In this document: piece after piece, positions 23,440 through 33,558 of the stretch
How the letters are laid out: each line of letters begins with the position of its first letter
Position numbering within the stretch: position 1 is the stretch's first letter
Source of the DNA: Micrasema longulum
Taxonomy: Eukaryota > Arthropoda > Insecta > Trichoptera > Brachycentridae
Assembly (NCBI GenBank): GCA_022494885.1
Contig: JAGVSM010003626.1
Coordinates: 124,001-188,000, forward strand
DNA: 64,000 bases
Reading direction: 5' to 3'
Notes under the pieces: model-generated
The model's database searches: none
Seen by the model: only the letters and a program-made list of their open reading frames with translations
What the model was told of the DNA's origin: nothing
Program-made: the position numbers and the translations under genes

Positions 23440-24550
23440 AATCTAATGTCAAGCTGTCTTTTTGTCTTGCAAATATTCACCGACTCTATAGTAGCTCTTT
23501 ATAAACAGCCTGTGCTTGACAAAACCTTTGAAAAAAAACGATAAAGCCTTAATTTCAAGCAGTACCCTGTTGTAAAATAGTATGCAGTTTGAGACAAAAG
23601 AATTTGTAATTTTTTGCAGTCTTGTAGTGGGCATAACTAACATATCTTTATTTTTGGTATGGAGCCAATAAAAATATATGTTTCTCTTAAAATAACCATT
23701 ATTTTTATGCCCGTAGATCAAGTTTACATAAATATATTGAAATGCGACTGTCAAATTACTGATTTTTTTCAACTTATCTCCAAGTGATCCTCTAGGGTCC
23801 ATATTGTAAATTGCTCAAACAGCTCTCTTCTGCAGCACAAAAACAGAATTTATATCTACAGAATTTTTTCACAGCAGCATACCGTAAGATATAACCCTAT
23901 GAAAGTGACTGAAATGGACCAATGTAACTATTTCTACATCAGTAAGATGTCGAATCTTTTTAACAGCGTGGACTGCAAAACTAAGTCTGATCTATAAACC
24001 AGATATATGTAGACCCTATTGAAACTTAGAATCTTATTTTATTCCCAAAACTCCTGTAGCATCAACAAGATTTAGTTATTTGTTTATTATTATTTAAGTA
24101 TTTCATTAAAAAAAGTTTTTTTGACATTATGTGTCACAAATCTTATTCATTAAGTATTTTTTTATTTTCATGATAAATTATTTGAATAAAACCAATTCAA
24201 CACCATGGAGAGAGCATTGTTTATGTCGTCAATAGCCGATTGGTGTTGTTTTACTTTGAAGAGAATCGATGTATCATATGGAAAAAAATACGATCTCATG
24301 ATTTTTATTCATAAGATGAGTAAAGTTAAATATATATATATATACGTGGAAAAGGAAAGGTCCTAATATAAAACCTTGTGAAACACCCATTGTAACAGTT
24401 GATACTTAAGATCGTGTACCAGATACATCCACCTTCTGGATTCTATCACTTTAGTATGAAAAAAGAAGATTTAATGCAGAACTTCTAGTTCCATAATGGT
24501 ACAGTTTCCTGACCAATGTATCATGCCGAACACAGTCAAATGCCTAAAGA
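23440..24550 (-). pseudogene. LINE ORF2 remnant with RT motifs and C-terminus, minus strand
   Basis: Near 24540-24345 the minus strand reads AFDCVRHDTLVRKLYHYGTR (after motif A) and GVSQGFILGPFLF (motif B, normally GVPQGS.LGP). A long frame at 23802-23449 reads MDPRGSLGDKLKKISNLTVA, FQYIYVNLIYGHKN, HTKNKDMLVMPTTRLQK, ILFYNRVLLEIKALSFFF and IKSYYRVGEYL, the usual pattern of a LINE ORF2 C-terminus. The YADD region (about 24100-24340) is lost or scrambled. The clade is probably in the CR1/Jockey group, judged on motif wording only. Confidence 0.7.
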
Positions 24551-24770
24551 TGTTTAAATATAAGCAGAATAGTTACAGTATGTAAAGTGGCCACTTAAAT
24601 CCGCCAATAACAAGTCACAAGCCCTGTAAATGCCTTGACTTCCATATTCCCTTCTCAAAAATGCTTTCCCTCTCTGTCGCAATAAATTTTTATGTAAATA
24701 ACTCCCTAGGGAGAAAATCCGGCCTATCTACAAAAATTTGGGCTTACTGAAAGCTTTAAAGATTCAAGGC
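24548..24770 (+). repeat. Repeat family R, copy e
   Basis: GTAAAGTGGCCACTTAAATC, AAGCCCTGTAAATGCC, TTTCCCTCTCTGTCGCAATA and AACTCCCTAGGGAG appear in family order. Confidence 0.75.
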
Positions 24771-24869
24771 TATGATAACTTAATTGGTTAATTAATATTT
24801 GATATACGATTTCTGTTTAAATTTTATTTTGTACGATTTTATGTTATCTAAAGAATAAATCAATTTAAA

Positions 24870-25020
24870 AAATAGGCTGAATGGTAAATATAACACAATA
24901 AGTAAAGTGGATACTTAAACTAGCCTACGACAGGTCATAAGCCTAATAGATACCTAGACTTCTATATTTTCTTCTCTAAAATGTTCATCATCTCTTTTTT
25001 AATATGTTCAATTTTTATGT
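24870..25020 (+). repeat. Repeat family R, copy f (degraded)
   Basis: GGCTGAATGGTAAATAT, GTAAAGTGGATACTTAAAC, ACAGGTCATAAGCC and TACCTAGACTTCTATATT are diverged forms of the R blocks. Confidence 0.65.
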
Positions 25021-25440
25021 ATCAATATTAAGAGCCAAGCTAAATTATCAATCGTATTTTTGAAAAATGCGATTGATGTCAAACATCTGAGTTTGACTTT
25101 GATGTGGCTTAACAGATTTTTGCATAGCACCATCCATTTATAAGATATTAAAATCCAACAGACACCCACAACACGCAGTCTGCTGACGTGGGTAGAACTA
25201 CCTACAATACTCTATGTTGTAGCGATTCCATGGGATGTAAAAAAACAAATTTTACTACGAGTTTCAGGGTTCTCTCACATAAGTATATTTTGCGTATAGA
25301 ATTCAAGAAATTTAAGCAATAATATCCAGATAATACAATTCCAGATGTTTTCTCATATTGAAAACGAAACATTATTCAATTACTATTTGAATCAACCGCT
25401 AACATTCTGATTTTTCGTTTTTACAAAAAAACGAATTTTT

Positions 25441-25615
25441 AATCGCGTTGTGGTCCCTTGATAGTACAGTGGACTTATAAACCAAAGGTCTGAGGTTCAA
25501 ATCCCACTCTACAATAACTCGATTGCAATTTTTCCTGTTTTCCAGTTATTTACGACAGTTGGGAAATGGTTTGAAAGTTAAAATATTTAAGTAAATAATA
25601 AGAACTCAATTATTT
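25441..25615 (+). mobile_element. tRNA-derived SINE, group B, copy 2
   Basis: Begins CGTTGTGGTCCCTTGATAGT and has a B-box-like GGTTCAAATCC near 25494-25504. The body GTTATTTACGACAGTTGG and tail TAAGTAAATAATAAGAAC match the copy at 12748-12915. It is followed by a headless SINE group A piece. Confidence 0.75.
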
Positions 25616-25668
25616 AATGCAAAAAAAATACCGCATGTTAATAATGATGAAAAAATAATATTTTAAAA

Positions 25669-25770
25669 TGATTCCCGGTGAGATCACAAAAACTAAATGC
25701 GGGTTCCTCAAGCCTGGGTGTGCTGTAATTCGCCACGGTAATTTGGCCGCCTGTGGCTCAATCACAAATA
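25669..25770 (+). mobile_element. SINE group A, 5'-truncated copy
   Basis: Starts inside the B-box (GATTCCCGGTGAGATCACAA) and continues CTCAAGCCTGG, GTAATTCGCCAC and TTTGGCCGCCTG, matching 16275-16370. Confidence 0.7.
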
Positions 25771-25833
25771 ACTATCGACGTGCTTAAAAGTATGCTAAGC
25801 ATTTGAGCGATCACAATAAACAATAATGAACGT

Positions 25834-26436
25834 TCAAATTTATTTCAACAGAGAGGGAAAACATTTTTGAGAAGGCAATATGGAAGTCTAGGCATTTACA
25901 GGGCTTATGACGTGCCATTGGCTGGTTTAAGTGGCCATTTTACACACTGTGTAACATTCACCATTCTGCCCATGTTTGAACATCCACATTTCCTCAACTC
26001 TTCCATCTGTTGACTTTTTCCTCAACTCTTCCATCTGAAGTATAAAAATTGAAACATTGTTTTCAGGCGTTGCCTAGTAGGTGATTTGGTTCAGCCGAAT
26101 GAATCTTACCCACGTGATAAAGGTTTCAGCTCTTTTACTTCACAAAAGTCAACAGATGGAAGAGTTGAGGAAATGTGGATGTTCAAACATGGGCAGAATG
26201 GTGAATGTTACACAATGTGTAAAGTGGCCACTCAAACCAGCCAATGACAGGTCATAAGCCCTGTAAATGCCTAGAATTCCATATTGCCTTCTCAAAAATG
26301 TTTTCCCCCTCTGTTGAAATAAATTTAAATATGAACAACTCCCTAGAGAGGAAATCCAGCCAGTCTGCAAGCATTTGGACATAATCAAACATTGTTGAAT
26401 AATGAACGTGCTTGAGTTATCGCGGTCATAAGTCAA
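25834..26436. repeat. Repeat family R, copy g: large palindrome
   Basis: The left half (25845-26030, minus orientation) and right half (26149-26335, plus orientation) are near-perfect inverted copies of about 185 bp, each with GCCATTGGCTGG/CCAGCCAATGAC, GTGTAACATTCACCATTCTG and its complement, and CTTCCATCTGTTGAC. A spacer of about 120 bp carries GTTGCCTAGTAGGTG and AAAGGTTTCAGCTC. A 12-bp direct repeat (AATAATGAACGT) lies at 25822-25833 and 26398-26409 and may be a target duplication, though the left end looks shorter than the right. Confidence 0.8.
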
Positions 26437-26439
26437 AGT

Positions 26440-27010
26440 GTGTGTAATCTCTAAGTCAACGTTCGTGTCAGTTTGTTTTTTGTTTTTCTGGTAAATAAAT
26501 ACAGTTCACTGGCGAAAAATCGGCGTTTACTATAAAAACAATACAATATATTATTGCATTTGCAAAATAGTAAGGAGTATCTAATACAAATAAGTAACAA
26601 TTAAATTACAAACAATTACTATGGCGACTGCTTTTCTTAACATTTGGCTTACCAACCGCTGGCTAAATGCAATAAACAGCATAATAAATAATTAATAAAT
26701 AAATAAAAAAAGCATTTTTCCATATATACTGTGGTGGAATTCAAGTATGTGATTGCGCAGCAGGATTATACTTCGTGAAACATCAATATGTTGACATTTA
26801 ATATTAAGTGTTCACAGATGTTCCATTGTGATTGCGAATACGATAAACAAACATGGTGAGATATTGTTATCACGTTGTTTTCAACTATTTCTCAAACAAC
26901 ATAAAATATTTTCTTAAATCAAATCAGTTCATGTTTGTCCTAATCAGTGCATGTGCTTATTAAAATGCATGTCGTGTTAGTTTTATATTTTTGAGCAACA
27001 ACTACGGTAA
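26440..27010. other. Unassigned AT-rich DNA
   Basis: No gene recognised; a short AAATAATTAATAAATAAAT run lies at 26680-26710. Confidence 0.45.
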
Positions 27011-27190
27011 AAGGTGTATAGTGGGTTTTGCATGTTGGTTAAATTGGTGTCCTGACGAAGAGACGGGTATGTTTCGAAACTGGTAGACACTATAAAGTCG
27101 GTAAGTGGTTATTTACAAATATTTAATATAATTAAGTAAAATGTTTGACCACAAAGTTAATGCTTTAAATATTAATAATATCTTAACATT
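27010..27190 (+). repeat. Dispersed repeat shared with 21430-21640
   Basis: Shares GCATGTTGGT, CCTGACGAAGAGACGGG, TTTCGAAAC, AAGTCGGTAA.TGGTT and CACAAAGTTAATGCTTT with 21440-21640 in the same order. The last block also occurs (reverse) at 49448-49480 beside an R fragment. The class is unknown; a Penelope-like 3' region is one possibility. Confidence 0.6.
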
Positions 27191-27814
27191 ACTCTTCATT
27201 TCATCAATTTTTGTATCATAATTTATCAAAATGTATTTTGAACAAGTCTTCGGGGGCTGTTGAAATACCAAAGGGTAGCAGTTTGTCACTTTAGAAAGGC
27301 TGCATAATATTATCAGACTACCATGGGAAATAAAAAGATGGAAATTAATTTAAATAATTTTTCATTTTATTAGCATGCTAAAGAAAATAGCATTACACCT
27401 TGAACGATTTTGCTAAATAGCGTATTTTTACAAATGTTTTTATTATTTTTAAATAAAAAATAATTATAACAGTAATGGTATCAACATTTTTATCATGTGA
27501 CATCCGAATTGAATGTGTGAATTTTCTACCAATGTTTAAAATATGCATATTTTAAAATATCCAAAACGAGATGTTTCGCGCCTTGTGAGACAAACGACTC
27601 ATATGAAGTTTTGGTGCCAAACCTGTATGGAATGTTTATTAGAAATACAGTTGGCGGTTAAAACGCGTGACATCAAAATGACGTGATGACAACAGCGAGC
27701 CGTTTTGTGCTCATTTGTATTCCCGAAAATGTAAAATCAAAACTTGTTACATTATATTTTTAACGTCATTCCCGACATGTGAAAATAACCGATTAAATGA
27801 AGTTTGCCAGTTTT
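27191..27814. other. Unassigned DNA
   Basis: No gene, RNA or known repeat recognised. Confidence 0.45.
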
Positions 27815-28045
27815 TGCCCAGGAGGCTACTCTCAGGAAAAAATCCTGAAAGTGAAAATCAAGTGAAGATAAGTCCGCTTCGTAGTGTAGTGATTGGCGTG
27901 TTTGCGCCCACCATGCTTGAGGTCCCGGATTGAATTTCTGGCTAAGTCACAGTCGACATGATTTTGAAGGAGGTTTTCCACTGAAATATTTTACTGTCTC
28001 GGGGCCGGAGCCTTGGCCCATATAACAATGGGAAGTTAAAAATAA
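27815..28045 (+). mobile_element. SINE group C copy
   Basis: GCTACTCTCAGGAAAAAATC, AAATCAAGTGAAGATAAGTC, then an A-box-like TAGTGTAGTGATTGG and a degraded B-box (GGTCCCGGATTGAATTTC). The leader up to TAAGTCCGC is shared with 61480-61535. Confidence 0.6.
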
Positions 28046-28250
28046 CAAAAGCTGAATTGATGTGTTGCATTACAATAAAAACAATAAACATAAGCACAAT
28101 ACACCGAGAGATCGAATAATCATTACTGGATTGTATTTTGCTGGATTTTTACCTGAGCTCTGCCGCGAAGAATGGCCCATCTAGGGATATGATTATGTTG
28201 GGAAGTTAATAGATTCATCATCAATTGTCTTTAAAGTAAAACTAATTATT

Positions 28251-28255
28251 CTATT
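28251..28255 (+). repeat. Target site duplication, left copy (CTATT)
   Basis: CTATT directly precedes the 5' LTR and is repeated at 39620-39624 directly after the 3' LTR. Five bp is a typical duplication length for LTR-element integrase. Confidence 0.9.
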
Positions 28256-28661
28256 TGTTGCCGACGTAAAAGTACATGCACCAACTTGGCGGCCCTTCCT
28301 GGGGCTTTAATGTAGCATAGGAGGCTTCAGTATGTGTAAGCGATCTACCACCTCCTCAATAAAGACTAGTATTTGTCACTTTCGGGGGTGGTGATCGCCA
28401 TACTGAAGCCCACATATAGATTAGAATTCATGAAAATATTTGTATACCCATAATGTGTTTTTATGTTGTTCTGTATAAGTGTTGATCGCCGCGCGGTCGG
28501 CGGGGAACTGCGGCCGGTAGCGGGAGGGTGGGGACCTTATACGTGGCGCGAGAGAGACCGATAGAGCCAGCAAATGTGCTCGCTATCTCTCTCGCCGCGT
28601 GATTGGTCAACCTAGCACCGCCCGCTATTGGCCTAGCCCACCGCCGCACGGCAAAATGTTG

Positions 28662-28696
28662 TATATATAGCCCCGCCGGGGAAAAATAAAGTCAGT
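28662..28696 (+). promoter_or_regulatory. LTR core promoter: TATA box plus TCAGT initiator
   Basis: TATATATA at 28662-28669 is followed by TCAGT at 28692-28696, which matches the arthropod initiator with its A at 28694, about 32 bp after the first T of the TATA box. That spacing is canonical for RNA polymerase II. An inverted CCAAT (ATTGG) lies upstream near 28602. The same arrangement is kept in the 3' LTR at 39142-39176. Confidence 0.75.
28685..28690 (+). terminator. Poly(A) signal AATAAA inside the core promoter
   Basis: AATAAA sits between the TATA box and the initiator. In the 5' LTR it would lie just upstream of the RNA start and be absent from the 5' end of the transcript. In the 3' LTR (39165-39170) it would be transcribed and could direct 3' cleavage. 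A second AATAAA at 28358-28363 lies farther upstream in U3. Confidence 0.55.
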
Positions 28697-29141
28697 CATC
28701 TCACCACACTACTAAGGCTTTCTACTCTCCACTTCACCTCCCTACCTCGCTTCAAACCGGACCTCATCGCCACCTGGATTCGAACACCGCTACCCCCCTG
28801 GACTTGGAACTCGGATACCCTTTGGATTGGATTTTGGACCCCGGATAATTTGGACCCTTGGATACTTCCCCGGAACACACCCCGCCGTTCCCACCGACGG
28901 AGAGATACCGGCCTTACAACCCGGTTGCCTGACTCAGGATTGCGGCCGCCAGCGCTACTCGCTAGCGACCCCGCAAGGGATCTCTAGGCGACGATACCTC
29001 CCCGGAGCTTATCGTTCGTCGGCCGAGGCCCGCCTACGCCCGGCCACTCTGCGTTTGACACCAGCGCCTATAGAAATACAGTTCTTGTGACGGGCGCGAT
29101 TGCTACGGACGAAGCAGTGATCCGCCACGTCTGTTACAAGT

Positions 29142-29153
29142 TGGTCCTTCGAG
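29142..29153 (+). other. Primer-binding site, tRNA-Tyr type
   Basis: TGGTCCTTCGAG starts four bases after the 5' LTR. It is the exact complement of the 3' end of eukaryotic tRNA-Tyr (CTCGAAGGACCA, from general knowledge of that tRNA). Complementarity stops after 12 bases. Confidence 0.75.
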
Positions 29154-29186
29154 AAGAACCGGATATTCATCGCAGAGCGCCTAGAG

Positions 29187-30210
29187 ATGACTTCGAGAAC
29201 CCCTTCACTCCGCTCGGGTCGAGGAGGCACGGAACCGAGAGAAGACCCTGCTACAGATCAGGACTCAGCCGAGTCGGACACATCCGAAGATACAGTCCAG
29301 CGGCTGAGGACGCAGGTTCGAACGCTCCGTGCTTCACTACACGATCAAGACCGACGCGTGCCCTTGGAGACGAATCCCGAGCCCGCGCCGCGTGCTACGG
29401 ATATGGACGGCATCATGACGGTGCTGTCAAAAATGGCGATTCTACTAGAGGCTTCGCAAGGAAGAAGCCCGACTTCAGCCCCAGAGGACGTTAGCAGAGT
29501 CGGCGCCATGATAGCGCGCCAATCTACTGCCAAGGACCTACCCGCCTTCGCCGGAGAGCCGCAGGAATGGGCTACTTTCAAATCGCAGTACACTCAGTCG
29601 ACGGAGATGTGCTGCCTTTCGGATCCAGAAAACCTCCTGCGTCTACAGCGTGCGTTGAAAGGACGGGCAAGAGAATCTGTGTCGTCATTACTAGTGGATC
29701 CAAGCCAAGTGATGGTGATAATGAAGACGTTGGAGCTACACTACGGCCAGCCGGACATTGTAGCGTCTTCCTTGTTGGAAAAAGTGAGAAGGCTCCGCTG
29801 CATACAGAACGACGGATCTACGCAAGCATTAGTAGATCTGTCTAGCGCAGTTCGGAACGCGATAGCGACCTTAGAAGGCTTCGGTGGCGATTACATGTCT
29901 ACGCCACAACTACTAAGTGAACTAGTGAGCAAGTTACCGCTGTGCATGAAGTCTCTCTGGTGGTACAGCAGAAGAGGAAACCGGGTGAGGCCCTCCGCGA
30001 AGGATTTCGCGCTCTTCTTGGAAGATTTAACGGAATCTTCGATGATAGGCGGCGGAATAGAGCCGCAAGTGTACAGCGGAAAACAACGCGAGAAGCCACA
30101 GAAGCGAGAACAAGTGCATACAGTGATTTCAACAGAGGGAAACGGGAAAAGTGTAGCGTCATGTGTTTTGTGCGGACGAGGACATTTACTACAAACGTGC
30201 CAGGAATTTT
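29187..30210 (+). pseudogene. gag: BEL/Pao gag, N-terminal and capsid part, cut by LINE insertion
   Basis: Structural protein that forms the particle and packages element RNA. The ATG at 29187 is 48 bases after the LTR. Residues 1-60 are charged and SD-rich and predicted disordered. Residues about 70-280 form the BEL gag core (DLPAFAGEPQEWATFKSQY, then LQRALKGRARESV and TLELHYGQPDIVASSLLEKV). A first zinc knuckle is present as C326-X2-C329-X3-H333-X4-C338. From about residue 342 the open frame runs into the antisense A-rich tail of the inserted LINE, giving a false hydrophobic FLFLFYYFILLF end that stops at 30278. The rest of gag resumes at 34547 in a different relative frame. Confidence 0.9.
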
Positions 30211-30963
30211 ATTTATTTTTATTTTTATTTTATTATTTTATTTTACTATTTTATTTTATTATTTTTTCACGCCCATAAGGCTTTTACATACATGAAAATT
30301 TTACAAAATATAAGTATATAAACAACATTAAATTTAAAAAATACAATATAAAGCAACAAAAGATAGAACGGTGTTAAGAAGTAAAGTTGGTATAAAAAAA
30401 GAAGATGAGTATATAAACAGCATAGATTAAAAAAAAAAACACAATATAAAGAAATAAAATAAAGGAGCAAAATAAAGGAACAGTGTTAAGAAGTATAGTT
30501 GGTATAAAAATAAAAAGATGAGTGTATTAACAACATAATTTTTTTTTTAAAATACAATATACTGTAATAAAATATAGAACTGTGTTTTAAAGTTAAGTTG
30601 GTTTTAAAAAAAATTAAAGCAATATATATATATTTCTATTTTTTTAATAAGCTAAGAAATACAATTAAAGGTTTAAAGCAGCTAGGTACATAATGTTATA
30701 AAATACAATATGAACAGAATATTAAGTTCTATTTGATAAGGAACATATACATTGATATTTAAAATTTACAAGACTCACGCTAAAGACATCGATGTTGTTA
30801 GCATATTGGTTCGCGAGTACATGCATCCGCATTACTGGCGAATTCGCGCTGTAATTGGTCGATGATGGACCGCAGTAGAACAAAGTATTACATCGGGTAA
30901 CTCGACCAGGCACTCGCACATTAATCAAATTGATAAGTTCACAACAATCGAACATCGACATTA
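30211..30963 (-). other. 3' UTR and A-rich tail of the nested LINE
   Basis: Non-coding 3' region of the LINE. Two imperfect internal repeats occur around 30300-30440 and 30430-30560 (each with GTGTTAAGAAGTA, GTTGGTATAAAAA and AACA-TA elements on the plus strand). The element ends with a short hairpin and a tail of AAAT and AAAAT units read on the minus strand. Confidence 0.8.
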
Positions 30964-33558
30964 TTATTTTAAACAAAAAAGCAAGTCATTTAATTTTCGT
31001 CTGTTTTCTAATGTTTGGATGTTTAAATAATCATTTAAGTATGAGTAATTTATGTATTCAATCGGTATACATAATTTAAAATTGATAAAACGCAAAAATT
31101 TATGCTGAACTCTTTCGATGTCCTTAACATGAACCCTGTAATGCGGTGACCATATAACTGAGTTATACTCGAGTTGACTTCGCACTAGGGCAATATACAA
31201 TGTTTTCATTATGTTTATAGACTCAAAATCCCGTATCGTTCGCAGCAAAAATCCCAAGGTTCTCATGCTCTTATTTGTAATGTTTTGTATATGTTTAATA
31301 AAACTCAGTTTTTCGTCAAAAAGAATACCTAAGTCTGTCATCTCTGTAACTTTTTCTAAAGGTGAAGAATTTATTTTATACGTGAAAACGATGGGATTTC
31401 TGTTGCGGCAGAATGTCATAATTTTGCATTTTTGAATATTAAGAAATAAATTCTTTTTTTTACACCAATTATACAAATTATTAATATTTGATTGCAGAGT
31501 TTCACAATGATTAATGTCCGATATTTTTTTAAATATTTTAATATCGTCCGCAAAAAGCAAAACTTCGACATCATGGAAACAGGATGTAATGTCATTTACG
31601 AACATTAGAAAAAGAACAGGCCCTAGGTGACTGCCTTGTGGAAGACCACTAGAGGCAGAAAAACAGTCTGATTTTACATTTTTGATTTTTACATATAGAT
31701 ACCTGTCAGATAGATAGGCTCGAAACCAATCAAGGATAGCTCCACGAAAACCCAAACCATACAGCTTACTTAGTAATATTTTGTGAGAGACTTTGTCAAA
31801 CGCCTTAGTAAAATCGGTGTATATACTATCAACTTGATTTTTATCATTAAAGGCTTCCGATATGTAATTATGGTAAAGCATTAGGTTTGTGGCAGTTGAC
31901 CGCGCCTTTATAAAACCGTGTTGTTTAGTGTCTATTATATTTGAGACATCATGTTGAATTTGGTCAAGTATGAGTGACTCAAAAAGTTTGGGTATGACTG
32001 ATTGGATGCATATTGGACGGTAGTTTTTAATATCTGAGTCGTCCCCCTTTTTAAAAATTGGAGTTATATAGCTAAATTTCCATTTGGAGGGAAAACATCC
32101 CATTGACAATAGTTTATTGAAAAACGTGGTGAGAGGTTCAGCTATAACTGAGGCACATTTTTTGAGAAAAATAGGCGGAACATTATCAGGACCTGCTGAT
32201 TTATTTTCATCTAAAGAGAGTAGTCTCTTCTTACAAGACAACATATTAATTTGACAGTTTGAAAGCGTAATTGTTTTATCAAAAGTAAAGGTTGGAATCT
32301 TATCATCTGGAATAGGTTCATCATACACTTCCTTAAAGAAATTTGCAAAAAGGTTTACAATATTTTCAGTGCCATTCACTAATTTTCCATCTAGATGCAT
32401 AGCACTTGGATATTCGAAATGAGAATTGTTTAATTTTTTTATGTAGTTCCAAAGATTGTTTGAGTTTAACGCCGAATTTTCCATACTTTTTACATACGAT
32501 TTAAAGCATATCTTGGAAAGCGTTTTACATTCGTTTCTTGTTTTGGAAAATTCCTGATAATCATGAATACTCCGACTTTGCTTAAATTTTTTGTGTAGTA
32601 CTTTTTTTGAATTTAGTAAAATTTTAAGTTCAGCGGTAAACCACTTTGGATAGTTTATTTTAAGTTGATACTTGGGGACAAATTTATCTATAGAATTAAA
32701 AATTATGTCATACATATGGCAAATAGATATTTCTGTATTATCATTATTTAAAAAAGTCCAGTCAGTTTTAGAAAGTTGATTAATAATTGAATCAAAATCA
32801 GCCTTTTTGTAATTTAAAGAAATATCAGTGTGTTTTGAACAGGTTTCGTGTAAATATAATGTTAATTCAAGAGGAGGGTGGTAATCATCAATTTGCAAGA
32901 TCGGATCAACGCTCTTTTCAACATTAAGGTTAGCATAATTTGACAAAACTAAATCTAGCAACTTATTTTTCACGTTATAAATAAAATTATGTTGATAAAA
33001 ATTTAAAAAGTTAATCATGTCCAGTATTGGTCGCGCCCGATCGTTCTCACTTTCACTATGAATATAGCCACTCTCACTATTTCCCCACGACAAGTTGGGA
33101 AGGTTGTAGTCACCAAATATAATTAGTTTGTTGTTAGGGTATTTTGAACACAAAAACTCGATGTCTTCACAATGCTTCTGATAATTTTCTGAATCTGTAA
33201 GTGGTGGAAAATAGACACATCCAATTATGAATTTTTCAAAAGCTGTGCTCACTTGAACGAATATTTGTTCTGAGATGAGATTATTATTTTTAAGGTGTTT
33301 TGATGAATATTTCTTATTAATCGCCAGCAATACTCCCCCACCTCTTGATTTAGTACTTGTAGAAGGTGAGCGATCACACCTATAAATTTTATGGTTAGGG
33401 AAACCTAGTTCTGAAGATTTAATACTTGGATCCAACCATGTTTCGGTGAGTACAAACATATCGTAATGAAGTGTTGGTAAAATTAGTCTTAGATCATTTA
33501 ATTTTGTACGAACGCCCCGGATATTTTGATAATAAAAGTGTAGTGGTACCCTTCTTAG
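30964..33558 (-). CDS. LINE ORF2: endonuclease and reverse transcriptase
   Basis: Cuts target DNA and copies the element RNA onto it. The frame is open from the frameshift point (33558) for 864 residues; the first ATG (33459) lies inside the endonuclease domain, after an essential-looking FYYQNIRGVRTKLNDL segment, so it is an unlikely start. Numbered from that ATG, the AP-endonuclease-like domain has TETW (5-8), GDYN (116-119), LDLVLSN (168-174) and DDYHPP (191-196), with His194 in the usual S/D-D-H position. RT motifs: FKKGD..NYRPI (469-482), TDFTKAFD (548-555, Asp549), GLPQGSHLGP (605-614) and FADD (636-639). The C-terminus ends LNDLLFCLK. No RNase H is seen. The gene looks intact. Confidence 0.92.
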   Translation of the reverse strand, partial: LRRVPLHFYYQNIRGVRTKLNDLRLILPTLHYDMFVLTETWLDPSIKSSELGFPNHKIYRCDRSPSTSTKSRGGGVLLAINKKYSSKHLKNNNLISEQIFVQVSTAFEKFIIGCVYFPPLTDSENYQKHCEDIEFLCSKYPNNKLIIFGDYNLPNLSWGNSESGYIHSESENDRARPILDMINFLNFYQHNFIYNVKNKLLDLVLSNYANLNVEKSVDPILQIDDYHPPLELTLYLHETCSKHTDISLNYKKADFDSIINQLSKTDWTFLNNDNTEISICHMYDIIFNSIDKFVPKYQLKINYPKWFTAELKILLNSKKVLHKKFKQSRSIHDYQEFSKTRNECKTLSKICFKSYVKSMENSALNSNNLWNYIKKLNNSHFEYPSAMHLDGKLVNGTENIVNLFANFFKEVYDEPIPDDKIPTFTFDKTITLSNCQINMLSCKKRLLSLDENKSAGPDNVPPIFLKKCASVIAEPLTTFFNKLLSMGCFPSKWKFSYITPIFKKGDDSDIKNYRPICIQSVIPKLFESLILDQIQHDVSNIIDTKQHGFIKARSTATNLMLYHNYISEAFNDKNQVDSIYTDFTKAFDKVSHKILLSKLYGLGFRGAILDWFRAYLSDRYLYVKIKNVKSDCFSASSGLPQGSHLGPVLFLMFVNDITSCFHDVEVLLFADDIKIFKKISDINHCETLQSNINNLYNWCKKKNLFLNIQKCKIMTFCRNRNPIVFTYKINSSPLEKVTEMTDLGILFDEKLSFIKHIQNITNKSMRTLGFLLRTIRDFESINIMKTLYIALVRSQLEYNSVIWSPHYRVHVKDIERVQHKFLRFINFKLCIPIEYINYSYLNDYLNIQTLENRRKLNDLLFCLK

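Larger units (their letters stand above)
28256..29138 (+). repeat. 5' LTR of the BEL/Pao element
   Basis: 883 bp, bounded by TG and CA. By promoter position, U3 runs to about 28693. Compared with the 3' LTR it shows C/T near 28306, A/G near 28448, A/G near 28570, C/A near 28672, G/A near 29066 and A/G near 29127, plus one extra T near 28460 and one missing C near 29003. An inverted repeat (GGCTTCAGTATG at 28323 against its complement ending 28410) can form a hairpin in U3. Confidence 0.95.

Noticed and set aside
28461..29090. Open frames inside the LTRs (also 38941-39687)
   Set aside because: They lie in the promoter and untranslated LTR, are duplicated because the LTR is, and show no protein family features.
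30211..30278. Hydrophobic C-terminus (FLFLFYYFILLF) of the gag frame, looking like a membrane anchor
   Set aside because: It is the antisense of the A-rich LINE tail; gag similarity stops exactly where the LINE begins.
33457..33459. ATG as the true start of LINE ORF2
   Set aside because: It falls inside the endonuclease domain, after the conserved QNIRG.R.K segment, which is in frame upstream.
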